A stretch of DNA of 64,000 bases from NCBI RefSeq assembly GCF_036370855.1, contig NC_088103.1:9735404-9799403 (forward strand). Direction: 5' to 3'. The notes beneath the pieces are model-generated. The model had not been told where the DNA came from. It was given only the letters and a program-made list of their open reading frames with translations, and searched no databases. Below, piece by piece: positions 12,601 through 25,365 of the stretch. A program made the translations under genes and the position numbers. Source of the DNA: Dromaius novaehollandiae (lineage: Eukaryota; Chordata; Aves; Casuariiformes; Dromaiidae). The first letter of the stretch is position 1, and the number at the start of each line of letters is the position of its first letter.

Positions 12601-13070
12601 GATAAAGGTCTGTGAAATTACATCTATCGTGGAGCAGAAGAATAGGGAATGATTGCTCAGTACAAGAAATACAGCATACTGGGAAAAGGGAACACCTAGG
12701 TAGATTACCGGGAGGGAAGACAGGCAAAGGGAAGAGCTTCTTTAGCCAGCACTCACTTAAACAGAGGGACTCGCTGCCACAGGGAGTTACACGTGTAGAA
12801 AGTTTGCATGGACTCAGGAAGTCATTAGATACTTTCACAGAAGACAAATCCATCAACAGCTACCAAGCACAAAGAACTAACTCTTGCTGAGAAAGCGTGA
12901 CCTGCAGTCTGTACCAGGAAAAGAATACCTTGTGTTTGCCCCATTCGTGTTTGGCTGTAGCGTGAGAACGGTGTATATGCTCCTATTTCTAGTGAGGTCC
13001 TTTACTGGCTGCTGTTGGTGAGAGAGCTCTGGTGAAACTGGCCCTTGGTCTGACACAGGCTGGTTGTGGC
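12007..13070 (+). mobile_element. CR1 LINE, 5'-truncated, 3' half
   Basis: The sequence follows the CR1 order: a GGGGACCTGTGCT block just before reverse-transcriptase motif C, a degenerate FADD box (TTTGCTGACAAC, 12109-12120), an LQEWLEDL-like stretch, a QMKFKAAK-like stretch, a CATCTCAAAAAGGA block (12491 on), an AGGGTGACAGGGGTGATCAAAGG block, then a non-coding tail with ACTCGCTGCCACAGG and GACAAATCCATCAACAGCTA. It ends near CTTGGTCTGACACAGG (about 13045-13060), a wording found at the 3' end of many sauropsid CR1 subfamilies. The element is truncated upstream, as most CR1 copies are. It is strongly diverged and therefore old. I am sure of the class; the subfamily and exact ends are uncertain. 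Confidence 0.85.
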
Positions 13071-13238
13071 GTTGCTGTATGGGGTAGGGGTCGGATATTC
13101 CCAGTGCCGCTCTTTCTCCATGGTCATTACGGAAGCTGGGGTGGGGAACGCATAGGGCTCTCTGCTTCCCATCACAAGTCACCTGCCAGCTCAGCTGAGA
13201 GGGAGACAACTTATACCTTGTTCAGGGCTGGCACAGGT

Positions 13239-13239
<1 letters not shown>

Positions 13240-13271
<32 letters not shown>
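13240..13271. repeat. Poly-T run (32)
   Basis: Long uninterrupted T run about 170 bases downstream of the CR1 end. It is probably a simple homopolymer, since CR1 elements do not end in poly-A. Confidence 0.9.
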
Positions 13272-13273
<2 letters not shown>

Positions 13274-14489
13274 CGAAACCAAGAGGAAATTGAGCAGTAT
13301 GTCATGACCCTATGTGTGATGGTATGGTCCTTTCTCCCCGTGGAGGAGCTTCACCACCTCTGCCAGGAGCAGAGCTCGTGGAGCGAGCTGGGCAGTTGCA
13401 GAGGAGAGCAGTTGCAGGCACGCTTGCACACATTGCTCTAGCTCACTAGGAGCTGCCCTGTGCCACCGGGAGGAATGGCTGGTCTGATCCAGCTGGTGGC
13501 TTCCATTTTCTTCCCTTTCCACTTCCATCCCAATCTGCTGAACAAGTTTCTCAGGCTTCTGGGTGGACAGGGGCACTCCCAAATGCTGTCTCTGAAATTG
13601 CTTGCTTTGGCCAAATGAGGAGTTCAAGTCAATTATTATTTCTGAGTATGTAAAGAGTGCGCTGAAGGTATTTATAATCCTTCCCCTATCTTACAGATAT
13701 GTCAGGAACAAACCAGTTCCCAGTCCTAGCAGCATATGAAGACTGTCTTGCTCCCTAAACTCTCTGTGGGGTTCATGAGTTATGGAGACTGGGTCTTGTT
13801 CATTGTGAAAGACCAGGGGCAATTAGAGCCTGCACAGGCTTTTGCAGATACAATATTCTTCAAATCTGGGAGGTGACACTTCAGACCTCAGCAGAGTCCA
13901 GCTGCCGGAAATAATCTGCTTGACGGTCCACTTTATGGCCAGGCAGACAGGCTGAAATTCACTGCCACCACTTACCAAAGAATAATGAAACATTTCCTGA
14001 GACGGCAATAAATATCTCCTGCCATGACAACACTTACCAGCGCCTCTTCGATCCAGCAAAATGTCTTTTAAAACTCAAGAAAGCAGGAGTTTTTCACCTC
14101 TCTCCATTTGCTCCTAGCCAGATGCCGGTTGTAGTTGCCCTTGCAGTTGCTGGTGGGGCAGGCCTGGTGCACAGGGAGCTGAGCGGTGTGGTCAGCTGTT
14201 CCCGGGGAGCCCCAGCTCTGGCCCGAAAACGGGTGCTGTGGGGCAGGACTGAGCCCTGTTCCTATCTCTGGGGGTTGTGTCAAGCACAAAGCAAGACCCC
14301 AAACTCAATAGGGCAATGCTGTTCCAAGTGGTTTCTTTTCACCTGTGCTTGGGAGCAGCCACCACGTATACCTGGCTGGAGTGACCCAAAGCCCAGCTCA
14401 TTCTTGGGCTGGCCTTATGGGCCAGATGGCTGTGCACCGTCCTCCATCTCCTCCCATCTGCAGCCTTCACCAAATGCCCCTGAGGCTGA
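13272..14489. other. Non-coding stretch
   Basis: No gene. A patch near 13480-13500 (GGCTGGTCTGATCCAGCTGG) faintly resembles a CR1 3' end but is too short to claim. Frames of 105 and 123 codons occur but overlap others and show no domain. Confidence 0.5.
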
Positions 14490-14885
14490 TTAAAACAACA
14501 TGAGCGAGGAGCTTATCAGTTACAAGGAATCAATAAGCCCTTGCTTGTATTTTTTTTGGTCTAAGAAAGTCTGAATAATGTGGGGCGAGGGGGGAGATTC
14601 AAATAGTCATTGCCAATCGATAGCTCTCTGCGCGAGCATGCCATGGGTCAGCGGGTGAGGGTCATCTATCAATGCCACCTCTCTCTCCCTCCCTCCCGCC
14701 TTCCCCCGGCAGCACTCTGCCTTGTCTTCGCTGCAGTAATTAATCTGTTCCCTTAATGCCCAAGCAAAGCAGTGTCGATTGCTCACCTCCCTTCCCACCA
14801 GTGCAACCCGCTGGAGCCATGTGAGGAAGAACTGCTCGCTCCGAATGGCGTCATGTCCAATTAGTGGCACTTAATAAAAAGCAGC
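14490..14885. promoter_or_regulatory. Putative conserved non-coding element
   Basis: Long unique block with many developmental-type sites: TTATCAG, GGAATCAATAAG, CCAATCGATAG with a CUT/HNF6-like ATCGAT (14616-14621), CATCTATCAATGCC, GCAGTAATTAATCTG, GTCGATTG, CAATTAG (14858-14864) and an NKX2-like CACTTAA (14868-14874). The middle contains a pyrimidine-rich stretch (about 14680-14706). The density and variety of sites without coding signal suggest an enhancer. Conservation cannot be tested here. Confidence 0.4.
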
Positions 14886-17800
14886 GAGGCAGATGGGTGC
14901 ACACGTTCACGTGGCTGACCATGTCAAGGAAGCAAAGCGGCATTTGAAGGATGGTCTTGAGACAGCTGGGTGGCCAACAGGAGCAGCCTCCCTAGGCTGC
15001 GGACAAGGGAGAGGTTCCCAGTCCCTCTCCCATGCACAGAGGGCTCTGCTCCAGTCCAGACCATTTCCTGCCACCAGGAAAGCCTAGCAACACGGTTTGA
15101 GACAGGGTCTGCTGAAAATATGCTGTGCAGATGCTCATGACATCAAACTTGGCTCTTCCTGCCCAAGACAGCCTTCCCACGCTGTCCCAGTGTCTTTGCT
15201 CTTTCAAACGGACCCTCACACACCATGTCTGGTCTTGGCATCAGGCTAGGAGCGCTTGCGCGGACTTCAGGAAAAGCCACCAAACAGCACAAAGTACATC
15301 TGAGGCCTCAGGGGAGCCCAGCCAGGCCTCTTTGGGAAGCGGCAGCCCTAACTGCAGTGGGTGCGAGCCAGCCCGCTCAAAGGCCCAGGCTCACACCGGG
15401 GTGCCGTCCCCAAGGACAGTATTGCCACAGCCAGGAGCTGTTTTGTAGCATCAGCTTTGCTGATGGAAAGTGCGGAGAAAGCATGGAGATGTGACAGATT
15501 TTCAAGCCCTAGCCAGTGAATTAGCCTAGTTGCTGTGGTCACTTTTAAACATATTAGCAGAAATAAAGTGGGTTTAAATCTGTAGTGGCTTGGGGAAGCC
15601 CGAGCAGTGCACTGAAGTACGATGATTTGCTTGCGAGTTGGTCAGGGGTGCAATCCCACAGACGTGGGCAGAACATCTATTTTTTAGGACCGTTTTCATC
15701 CGGGTATGTTCCCAGATCTGGCTCACCACATTGCCACGCACTCCTCAAAGCCAGAGCAAGAAAAGGGGTGGAAATACACACTGAGGAGTGAAGGGAAAAA
15801 AGAAGGCATCAGATGGCAGCAACCAACAGAGAAGATCAGCTTAATGGGATCGGCCTTCATTTTATTTTTACCCCCAGTACCTTGGGAATACAGCTTCTCT
15901 AATGAATGCCTTCAGTCTCTAAAGCATACAAACGAGGTCTGCGTCCCATCAGCAACCACTTGCACTAGTGCTCTCAGGTCTGGGCAGGCAAAGAAAAACA
16001 CATTTCCTTATGCAGTCCCTCACTCCCAGGCATGTTTCTACAAACTCTTCCTCAGCTGGTTTGGTCCCTACCACTCCTTCTGAGGAGAGAAAGGACTCTG
16101 AGTTTTTGTAACTCAGATGTGAGGACTTCTCTTCCAGATGCTATTAAGCCATTTTTGGTTTTGCAATGCATTTGCAATACTATTCTCTTCAAGTTACAGA
16201 GAGGGGAAAGGGTTACTTGAGGAAGAGATCTTAGTCCTCCTGTGGAAAGAAAGGCTGCTTCTGCAAAGCAGGGGCAATAGCATCCTCCAGAATCTGGGTA
16301 TATTTTCAGCAGTTTCAATTGTAGCGTGGAATTTTCTTGTCAGCTGTGTGAGTGCCCGGCGCTCTGAAATCCAGCCAAAGCTCGGTGTCCCGGCCGTTGT
16401 GTGGCCACGAATCCCACTGGCTCCTGCGGGAAAGTGTTTCTTTTGGCTCCCATTGACTGCTTGCTGGGTTTTTAATGTGAAGCAGGAAGAAAGGAAGAAC
16501 TCAATTTATGCTCTCGGTATCACTCAGCATTTTATATGCCTTTGGTAAAGCTGTGATTGTTATCAAGGCTATCGAAATCTCCAGAGTCTGAAAATCAAGG
16601 TGAAAGCTTGCTTTCATGGATTATTTCCAGTCACTTTTCTTCTGGCTCTGCTAAAAATACCACAGGAATAGCTTTCTTAGAACTTCCTATTCGCTCCTGG
16701 CTAGAACGGAGAAGGTCAGGAGCATGAAAGTGAAAAAATAGTGGGGGGGAAGAGTCACTGCAAACTCTTCAAATGTACAGGTTTGGATGAAATTGCTTGC
16801 TGTTTTTTATTTGAGCTGAACCTGATTAACTTTCCCCTGCCTCCTCTCAGCTCACTCCTCTTCTTAAGCTGCTTCATTTCTCTGGCTTCCTCCTTTTTTC
16901 AGCTTAGCACAAAGTGGAGGGGAAAAGCTAGAGGTGTTACAACATTGCACTCTAAAGCCTGGCTTTAGGACTCTGATCTGAGAGTTGCGCGCGATCTGGA
17001 GTCATGAGGAGGACCAGCCTCTTGGTGCCATGGTGTTGTGTTTAGTTCTCAGACGGGACCTCAAAATGCTGGGCATTGTACAAACAAAATTTCGCCTCCT
17101 ATAAGGGAGCGGGTTTGTGTGTCATTTCTAACTCCTCTGATAACAAAGCTTTTCAGCTGTGTTTAAAATACCTAGGCACTCTTCAGGCTAAGATTAAATG
17201 GGCCTTGTGTAAGAAATGGACTTTTTTAGGTGCTGCGTTGCATATCTTGTGTTACAATAGCTGATCACTTTACCTTACAATGGTTATGTGTTTTCTTAAT
17301 TACTCAGTTATCGTGGTGCCTAAATTTGACTTTGGTGTGCGATATCTTTTTGTCTGAAGTGGCTCCATGTGGTACTTCAAAAAGGTGTTATCACAAGGTG
17401 CACATCCAGGGGAGCAGAGCTCTTTCAGGGTGCTCCAATGGCAAATCTGAGCTTTTCCAAAGCGAAAGGGAAAAATAAGTGTGATGCTAAATGCAAGTGG
17501 GAAGACTTTCTGCTTGCAGCTAGAAAGTCCTCATTTGACAGAGATTTCAGCTTGTTACAGAACCATTTGACTGAGCTGCAAGTTTTTGAATTGTGGTAAT
17601 ATTTTCAAACCAGAGGGATGACATGATGTCATTTCCCTCTGCTTCTCATTAGTGGTATTAATAACAATTGATCGGCACGTATACTTTCTTATCCCTAAGC
17701 TTACACTGTTGTTAGCATACATCCTTAAAAAAGGAAGACAGAATGTCCAGACAGTCACTGTTGAGAGAAGGTGCTTTTGCAGGGTAAATTAATGCACATC

Positions 17801-18709
17801 ACTTTCCTGTTGCAAAATTGAATTAATGCGAAGATATTGGCCAACGCAAATCAGCCCTTCTCCACGGCAGTCAGTCGATCCGTGCCGATTTGACCTGCTG
17901 TTGTCGCTTGAAGAGTCTGATCACAGAAGTGCTCCTGTGCCATGCGTCCAGGACTTCACGGCACTTGAGTCAAAGTCCGAATGCCGTCAGCTCCCTGCTC
18001 TCTTCAGACCCTTTGGAGAGCTGGAGCACATTGTTCACAAGCACGCGGCCTGCGAGCCGCAGCCTCAGATCAGGTTTCCGTCAGATGCAGCAGCCACTTT
18101 TTGTTCTTGACCCGGTCACCGTGAAAGCTCGACTCAAAGTCTCTTTTACTTGTAGCCGAAGCCTTCCAACCCACCCACTTCACTTCAGGGACAGGTTGCT
18201 CCTCTACGGTCAGGCAACGTGGTGAAAGAGCAGAGACGAGTCCTTGTGGCCCCAAGAGGTCTTGGCTGTCATGTCCCGGTAGGGGGGTTTTGCCCACTGT
18301 TGTGGGTTAACCATAAAGGGAGAGGAGTTAGCTCAGCCCGGTAGCATGGTAGCAGATCATGCTGAAAGGCAGCTGGTGTTATTTTCAAGTACGTGGAACT
18401 AGTTTATGCCGTGGGTCAGCTGATGAGAGCCTAACTGTATGACTTTAATATACCTCAGGTCACTCAGAGGTGGAAAAGACCTTTTTTTTTGGCAAAATAT
18501 ATTCCCACAGCCTGTTCTCTGCCCTGATAAGATTGTGCTGCCTCTTGCTTCCCCCCAAACAGGGGAAGAAGGACCACAGCACACCTGGCAGGGCATGTAA
18601 AGGGCTCCTCGGTCCCTGCCGAGCCTTGGGCACACAGCCACTCGTTTTGCCCCTGCTGAAGCTACCCGCTGTGGGAGGGGAGCCAAGGCAACCCGCAGAG
18701 GTGGTGTGA
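14886..18709. other. Non-coding stretch
   Basis: No gene or clear repeat. A 136-codon frame (16138-16548) and a 125-codon frame (15706-16083) lack recognisable domains. GCTGGGCATTGTACAAACA at about 17069-17087 is reminiscent of an ancient LINE tail on the minus strand but is too short to assign. Confidence 0.5.
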
Positions 18710-18915
18710 AGATTCAGGGGCTGGTGCAGAGTTTGATCATGCTGAACTCTGTATTTTGCTGGGGTGAAGCTTTGCCATTATTAAGAATTAAGCTGAAGCT
18801 GTAACTGTGCAATATATTCCCCAAGAACAGAGTCAGACAGGCACTTAGAGAAGACACAGACATTAGCAGAGCGGGTGGATGGACCGTTTGGCCTCCTCTT
18901 CCTGAGTAACTAAGT
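18710..18915. repeat. Possible ancient LINE 3' tail
   Basis: The phrase GACAGGCACTTAGAGAAGACAC followed by GTGGATGGACCGTTTGGCCTCCTCTT resembles the closing section of vertebrate L2/CR1-class LINE tails, where the element often ends in a similar GGCCTCCTCT word. The resemblance is from memory and weak; it could be chance. Confidence 0.25.
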
Positions 18916-21900
18916 ACCACTTATTTATAGAAGCGTATTATGGCTAGGAGTTGATGTCTGTGCCTCTTCCCCACAGGGGGAAAAGTGACTGAGGAGATGT
19001 TTGCAAGCCTTTGAGCACAGTTTAGAGCAGCATTGATCAGATTTTGTCTAGCCGTTCTTCTCGCAGCCAGGAGGCAATTCTGCGAGCAGGGCTTACATTC
19101 GTTCCGCAGTTGCACGAGGGGGCTCTTGCACTTCACTGTTTCTTTGGATCGGTTTGCGATGAAGTGAGTTAGGCTCGAGTTGTGTGAGGAGGTCAGACAC
19201 AAGGCAATACAATAACCTAAATAGCATTGGCTTGTGATTTAGTGATTTACCTCATTCTTAGGCCGAGAAACATATTTCAAAAATAATTTTTAATGTCATT
19301 CTGGAGCACGGGGGCGCTGGGAAGGCTCTTCCATATTTACTCACGATAAACTGCCTGGACAGCCCAACCTCTTACCTTCTCTTCTCCTAAGCTAATGCAG
19401 AAAGGCATGTTATGGACCAAAGCCCTGACTCAAATGCATGTGCTTGAAGTTCGAGTTTGTAAAGTAGTCCACAGATGTCGACAGGATTGTCGTGGGCTTG
19501 GAGCTGACTATGGCCTTGAGTGGGCTTTCAGTCGGAGAGCCTGTTCACCACTGGTGAGCGGTCCCTGAGCAGCTCGTGCAAGCCCGTGTTCACCTATGGA
19601 TCATGTGCAGTGGTCACTCCAGCTGCTTGTTATTCCTTACGGGTAGCGTGTGACTGATCGCCTAAATTACCCTCTGTTGTCTCTGTTCCCTGATTAGATT
19701 CCTGCAATTTTTAGAGAGGTAGGATAATAAATAACAAATCATGAGGAGGGAATAACAAGTACCTGTGTTACTTACGGAAATGGGGATTTATCTGGTGTTG
19801 CTCTCCCCCCGACCCCCTCCAAATTTATACTAGTGCAACGAGTTTATGTGAGTTTTTCCTAATAACAACTCAGGTGTCACTGAAGGAAAGAGCTGTTTGC
19901 AACCTGAATGAACATTAGCCAGGAGTGCTGTCAGTATTTGACCAACTCTGAATCCACTATAAAGGCTTTAAGAGAAGGAAAAAAAACCCTAGTGATTTTT
20001 CTTCTAGGAACCTTCTGCCACCAATTAAATATAGAATCAAATACAATCAGCCAGGTAGAAAAATGAAATAAAGAAGGAGTTTGCTTGATGTTTTGGCCTT
20101 TTTCTGCTGGGGGTTGTGTTTTTTTTCCTGGCACGTGTGTGCTGCCGATGCTGACATGTTGTCGGCCGTGTCAGCAGAGGCCAGGAATATTTTTTTTGAC
20201 GTGGTGCTCTCTGCCTGCTTCTGTCAGCCGCTTGGGCAGAGTCACCTCCCTGTGTCACCTCTTGTTCTGTGCCCTTTGAAAGCCAGCAGCAACACCTTTT
20301 CAAAAGCCAGCGTAAAGCTGAACTGTTCTACAGTTTTGCTGGAGCACTGCGAAAAAGCAGCAGAAACAGTAAAGTAGATTAGGCAGGGAGATAAATCACC
20401 TTCGCCTGCCCACCAAAAATCCCTCCTCTGTGTGCATGGGAAGGTTATTTTTTCCCTGGCTTCTCTTGCTGCGGGCTGGCTGCTGTGTTCAAAGCCGTGG
20501 TGGCTTCCTGCGGAGACATCCTTGAACGGACGTCTCTTGGAGGGCACTTCTGGCCCTCCCGAAACCGGGAGCAGCGCTGCCCGCAGTGTCCTGGCTTTCG
20601 TGCTTGCGTTTCAGCGTGGCTGTAGTCAGACATGTCTCTCTCAATGCCGTTCTTCTGCTGTGCAGGTGTTTGTGAGGGCAAGGCTGGAGATGCTGGCATG
20701 GGCTGTGCAGACGGCTTGATGCACTCGTTAGCTCCAAGAGGTCTCCACGCAGAGAGGTCTCTGTCTCACTTAAAATTTTACTCCCGCACTTGAATTGTGG
20801 AGTACATACTTGGGAATAGGCAAGTGCTCGGTCACAGCGCTTCAAGAAGTCCTATAAGGACTTGTGCAAGAGTTTCTCCAAGCTGTGCTGGGTGCAAATG
20901 AAAGCCCCAAACCTGGTCCATTTCCTCGCATTACCCAGTGGGTTAAAGTGCTTGCAAAAATCAGAATATTTTGCTTTCTGAATCTGTTCACTGTAACAGT
21001 GTTGCAGACTCATTCTCCCACTTTTTTTTTTCTTTTCCTAAGGACTTTGGCTTTTGAAATACTTTGTTAATTTTTTGATCTCTTCTATTTTTGAAAAGGC
21101 CGCTGGGAAGGTCTTGTCAGCAATTTAATGCAGAGATAAAAGAAGAAGGAAAAGGAGATTGTTAACACAACGGTACTGCCTGACATATGGACAGGCCTTA
21201 ACGCATGATAAGATGGAGGGGTTGTAGGCAAATCCTCTGGTGCTTCAGTTCTCGCCGAGGCAGAGCTGGGACTCTGTGGCAAAAAAGCACGTCCATGTGG
21301 ACATAGCCTGGGCTGCCTAAATCCCCGGCAGATCATGTATGTAAAAGCCTGAGGTCCCTGCTCTGATGCTCGCTGAAGTTAAAGGTCCTTTGGTTGACTT
21401 CAAAGGGATTTAAGCTGAGATGTAGATTATCTACCCTGTACATTTTGGCTGGGGAGATTAAAGAAAGAAAGAAAGCAAGCAAGCAAGCTACTTTCAAGAA
21501 AATGAGCCCCGGTCTGTGCAGGGTTTGGGATCCCTGGAAGATGGAGGATACTTGCAGAATGTGAAGTTAGTGGTTGGGGGGAGATGCAGATGTCCTTCCC
21601 AAAAGCTCTGTACCACACACAGCTCCTGTGTGATCCACTCTAACCTGCAAATAGAGTCGGCTGGATCAGCCACTAACAACAGCAACCACTGGCATATTAG
21701 TTATTGGATAATACTTCTTGTTGCTTTCCCATGGTTCAGCCAGCTTTGAGCTAGATTAGCTGATTTTCAGTAAAAGTTGGAAACAAGTAGGAGTGTGTGT
21801 TTATATATGGGCTTAAATGCCTCTGGGTCTTTCAGCACCCCCTTGGCTTTGGTGAAATTGAGAACAAACCCAAGAACTAGCATTTTAATAGATTGCTTTT

Positions 21901-23930
21901 GTAATAGATTGTGCCCAACACCTCATCCCCTACCCTTCACACCAGCCTCCGAGGAGGGCTCTGAATCTGTGCTCGATTTTGCTGCTTGGGCCCCATTTCT
22001 GGTTTCTGCTGGACCCATTTCTGTGAAGCTTTGCTCTGTGCTAGAGAAAAACAGGAGCACAAAACCTCTGCTTTAGGGACCTGTCCTGTGAGTGCAGAGC
22101 TCTGTGCACAAGCAAAGGTGACAGTTTGGTTCCAACAAAGAAATCAATGCTGTATAGGCACTACCTTTCTTTTTTTGGTCCATAGTCCAGGAAACATACA
22201 CAGATATTCTCTTTTTTTTAAGGGCAAAGAAGGCAATGGTTAGCCACAGAAATAATTTGGGCTACTCCCTGCTTTAGAGATAACTCTCTCTCCTCTTTAT
22301 AAGAGATGCTGGCTCAGATTCTTCTCCTCTCTCTTCATCCACAGGTGAGAAGAAAATCAAAAACTAAATTCAATATATAAAGGCAGTGAGGGAAATGTTT
22401 AATTGTCCTGACTTTGCTGCAGGCTGATAAGCTCACATCGATTTTTCTGTAGCAGTCTCTGGAGTGTACGTGTTGGTGTGTGCATGTACGTGCATGAATG
22501 TTTCTTACTCCTTCGTTATTTCTAATCACTCATTGAGTGGTGAGAGCATGACACTTCCTCCAGAAAATGGCCATTTACAGAGCAATCAGCTTTTTCCTCC
22601 TTTTCGTGCTTTCCATTGGCTAGTGACAGCTGTCGCCATGTCCAGAATGACTCCGCCCTGCAGGAATTATCTCTGTCCAAATGTCTTCCCCTCGTGAGAA
22701 AACAAGGAGAAGAGGACCATCACATCAACCACTTACCCTCTTGTTCATGTGGGATCGGAGCAGTCTGGTGGGACGTTCAACCTGTAGAGGCATGAATCAA
22801 TGGTGACTGGCTGCAGCGTTGGTCGTTCTCACCCCGAAAGACAGAGAAGAGCACTGGGGTCTCCTCACAGCATCCGTATGTCCCTTCACCGTGTACAGAA
22901 GTGTTGCCATTAATTCCCGAGGCCATGGAGAATGGGTACAAACGTGAGGACATAAGTCATGGGGCAGTACAGGGCACACTCACATTAGATTTTTTTTAAC
23001 TGATTTGGCTCTGAAAATGCCAAGACATTAATTCTGGAGCATGCTTGCACTTAGCCAGAGGGCAAGGATCAGAGAAAGAGAAAATGATGCAGCAATGAGC
23101 AGAGACAAGGTTGAGCAACCTTGCCAGCGTCTGGACTCTGGTTGCATTGGGCTGGTGCTCACCGGGGTAGGTTCAAGGCTGAGCACGGCATGGTGGCAGG
23201 GGCCAAAGCCAGCAGTGGGAAACCTGGCGGAGGCGTCCCCCCACCATCTCCACCAGGCTGGGTAGACATCTCAGGAAAGAAGGCTCTGCAGCAGCAGATA
23301 TCCCTGCACGTTGAAGCTAGGTGCATATTCAGGAGGCCAAACACCACAGGATCCAGTCCGGGAATCTAATCCCTGCCTATTTCTATTTATAAACACAAAC
23401 AGAGAGAATAACACAAGTAAAGTCAGTACCAAATGGAACCTTTACTAACAGCTTGAACTATCTTGCACTGTCAGAGGAACACAGAAAAATTATCAGTTAG
23501 TTTTTCTATCTATTTATTTTGAGGGTTTGGCTGGAAACAAAAATAAGCAAACATAGCAAGAAAAGATGTTCCATCACGCTATATAGCTCGTCTCTGAGCC
23601 CTCTGCACTCCAAAAATGTTGGATGGCTGGCTAGAGTCTGGTTGTTTATCTCACCTGAGCTTCCCAATCCACCAAGATTTTCCCATTGCTGATTGTAAAA
23701 AATTGGTCTGTCCTCAGTGATGGAGAAATGTCCAGATGAGCCAAAAAAAGGAGGCAAGCAGTGTTCAGATGAAAAAAAACAGAAGAGAGAAAACTCCAAC
23801 CTCCCTGGAGATGTAATAGGCTTAGTAGGCCTGCTTGACACATGTCGGATAAAATAAAATAATAAAAAAAAAAACAATGTTTATAAGAAGATTAGCTTGA
23901 ACATGGTGAAATTTCTCTAGGGACTGTCCA
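18916..23930. other. Non-coding stretch
   Basis: No gene recognised. It includes a short tetranucleotide patch (21460-21489) and T-rich and A-rich runs. Several AT-rich islands (for example 19670-19760) may be regulatory but have no distinctive motif set. Confidence 0.5.
21460..21489. repeat. AAAG then CAAG tetranucleotide repeat
   Basis: About three AAAG units pass directly into about three CAAG units, a compound microsatellite formed by one base change spreading through the array. Confidence 0.8.
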
Positions 23931-24330
23931 TGGCTGACGCTCGAACCAACAGCTCCCAGGGCCTTATCAGAGTAATGAATTTCCACCACTTTGGGCCATT
24001 AAAAATTCTCCCCCCCATCCCTTCTCCCTGAAGCTGCTTTGATTTGGGCGGCTGAAGACGCATCTGCTGGGGACAGTTCAATTTTCACCATGTGCGGCCG
24101 TGCCTGCCGTCCCCTCTCCTCGGCAGGACGGAGGTGAGGCGTTGGGAGTTAACTCAGTGGAAATAATGCAATGTGACTATCTAATTTGTGGCTGTGACCC
24201 CTCCAGGAAAAAGACCTGTCTCAGCGCAGCAGATTATCCTCAGGCTTATTACTACATTGTTCCAAAACAAATCCCATAAGCTTCCGCGTATAATCACTTT
24301 TATATACGTGTAGGCAAATGGCTCGGCGTT
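23931..24330. promoter_or_regulatory. Putative conserved non-coding element
   Basis: Contains CCTTATCAGAGTAATGAATTTCC (GATA-like plus TAAT), GGCCATTAAAAATTC, CAGATTATCCTCAGG (a bicoid/OTX-like GGATAATC on the reverse strand) and CGTATAATCACTTTTATATACG. The motif mix and lack of coding signal suggest a developmental enhancer. Confidence 0.35.
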
Positions 24331-24921
24331 CGCGTGGACGTATCACATATGGAGATGCAGCGAGATCTGTGTTACGCTGGTCACTGCACAGCCCGCTCCG
24401 CTGCGACGCGACGGGAGAGGACTTCACACCGTGGTGGTGAAAGCAGCCCCCGGGCAAGGCTTAAGTTAACGGCCTTGAGCAGGGAGTGAAGATGGGCAGA
24501 AACGCTCCCTTATCTCATCACTTGCAGCCCCCCGATGATGCCATCGGAGCAAAGCACGCAGCTTGGCTGGCTGTGGCAACACCGCCCGCTGTCCTCATGT
24601 GAGGGCAAGTCCACCGGGCGGACTGGGACAGGACAGGAGAAGCTGGTCTCCTGAAGAGCCTTCCTGCCTCCACACAGGCCTTCTCGGCTGAACCACCCCA
24701 TGTGTCTTACGCCCGGGATGCAGCCAGGGTTTCCAAGCACCTCATCAAGTAGCAGAGCAGGTTGCTCTATAATGTGAGGGAAACGCATTTCTATATGGGT
24801 CTCTTTGCCCCTTTGAGCAGCAATGTAAAGACTTTGCGAACTCAGCTTGATGGCAGATGTTTATTTCTTCTGCAGTCCTCGTAGGGGGAGAGAATATTTT
24901 TAGTAAAGTTACTGAATAGCT

Positions 24922-24981
24922 CTGACCTAAAGAGAGACCCTATGTGCTTGAAAACTTGCTTCCAATCTCTCTTTAGGTCAG
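24922..24981. repeat. Perfect 16-bp inverted repeat with 28-nt loop
   Basis: CTGACCTAAAGAGAGA at 24922-24937 is exactly reverse-complementary to TCTCTCTTTAGGTCAG at 24966-24981. Each arm carries an AGGTCA-type nuclear-receptor half site (TGACCT on the left, AGGTCA on the right), and further related words follow (GGTCTGAGGTCT, then TCTGACTTAAAGAAGG). It could form a hairpin or an everted receptor site. Confidence 0.85.
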
Positions 24982-25365
24982 GTCTGAGGTCTCTGACTTA
25001 AAGAAGGGCTCATGTGCCAGAAGCTCGGCTGTGTTTTCTGGCCGGTTGGTGTAACAAAAAGAACATTTCCTTCTCTGCAACCTTTGCCTCACTGCTGTCG
25101 TGAGGCTCTCATGGCTGCAACAGTTCTTCCACTTGTTCCACTGTTTTTTCCATGAACGTCATTTTGCTAAAAGCCATAATTATCATGTTTTTAACCCATA
25201 TACCTCAGTGAATTGGAACAAATATACCCACACTACTGAACACAACAGTGAAGTGGCTCTTTTAGATCCCCTTAATGGTGGGAAACTAGCTGTGTTGCTA
25301 AAGACCATGAAATGTTGAAAGCAAGATATCCTCAAGGGTCTGGTGATACTCAGTTGTTAACTAGG

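Noticed and set aside
13430..13500. Possible second CR1 end (TGGTCTGATCCAGCTGG)
   Set aside because: Only about 17 bases resemble CR1 and no neighbouring block matches.
17065..17090. Possible minus-strand LINE tail (GCTGGGCATTGTACAAACA)
   Set aside because: A single short word without the expected flanking blocks.
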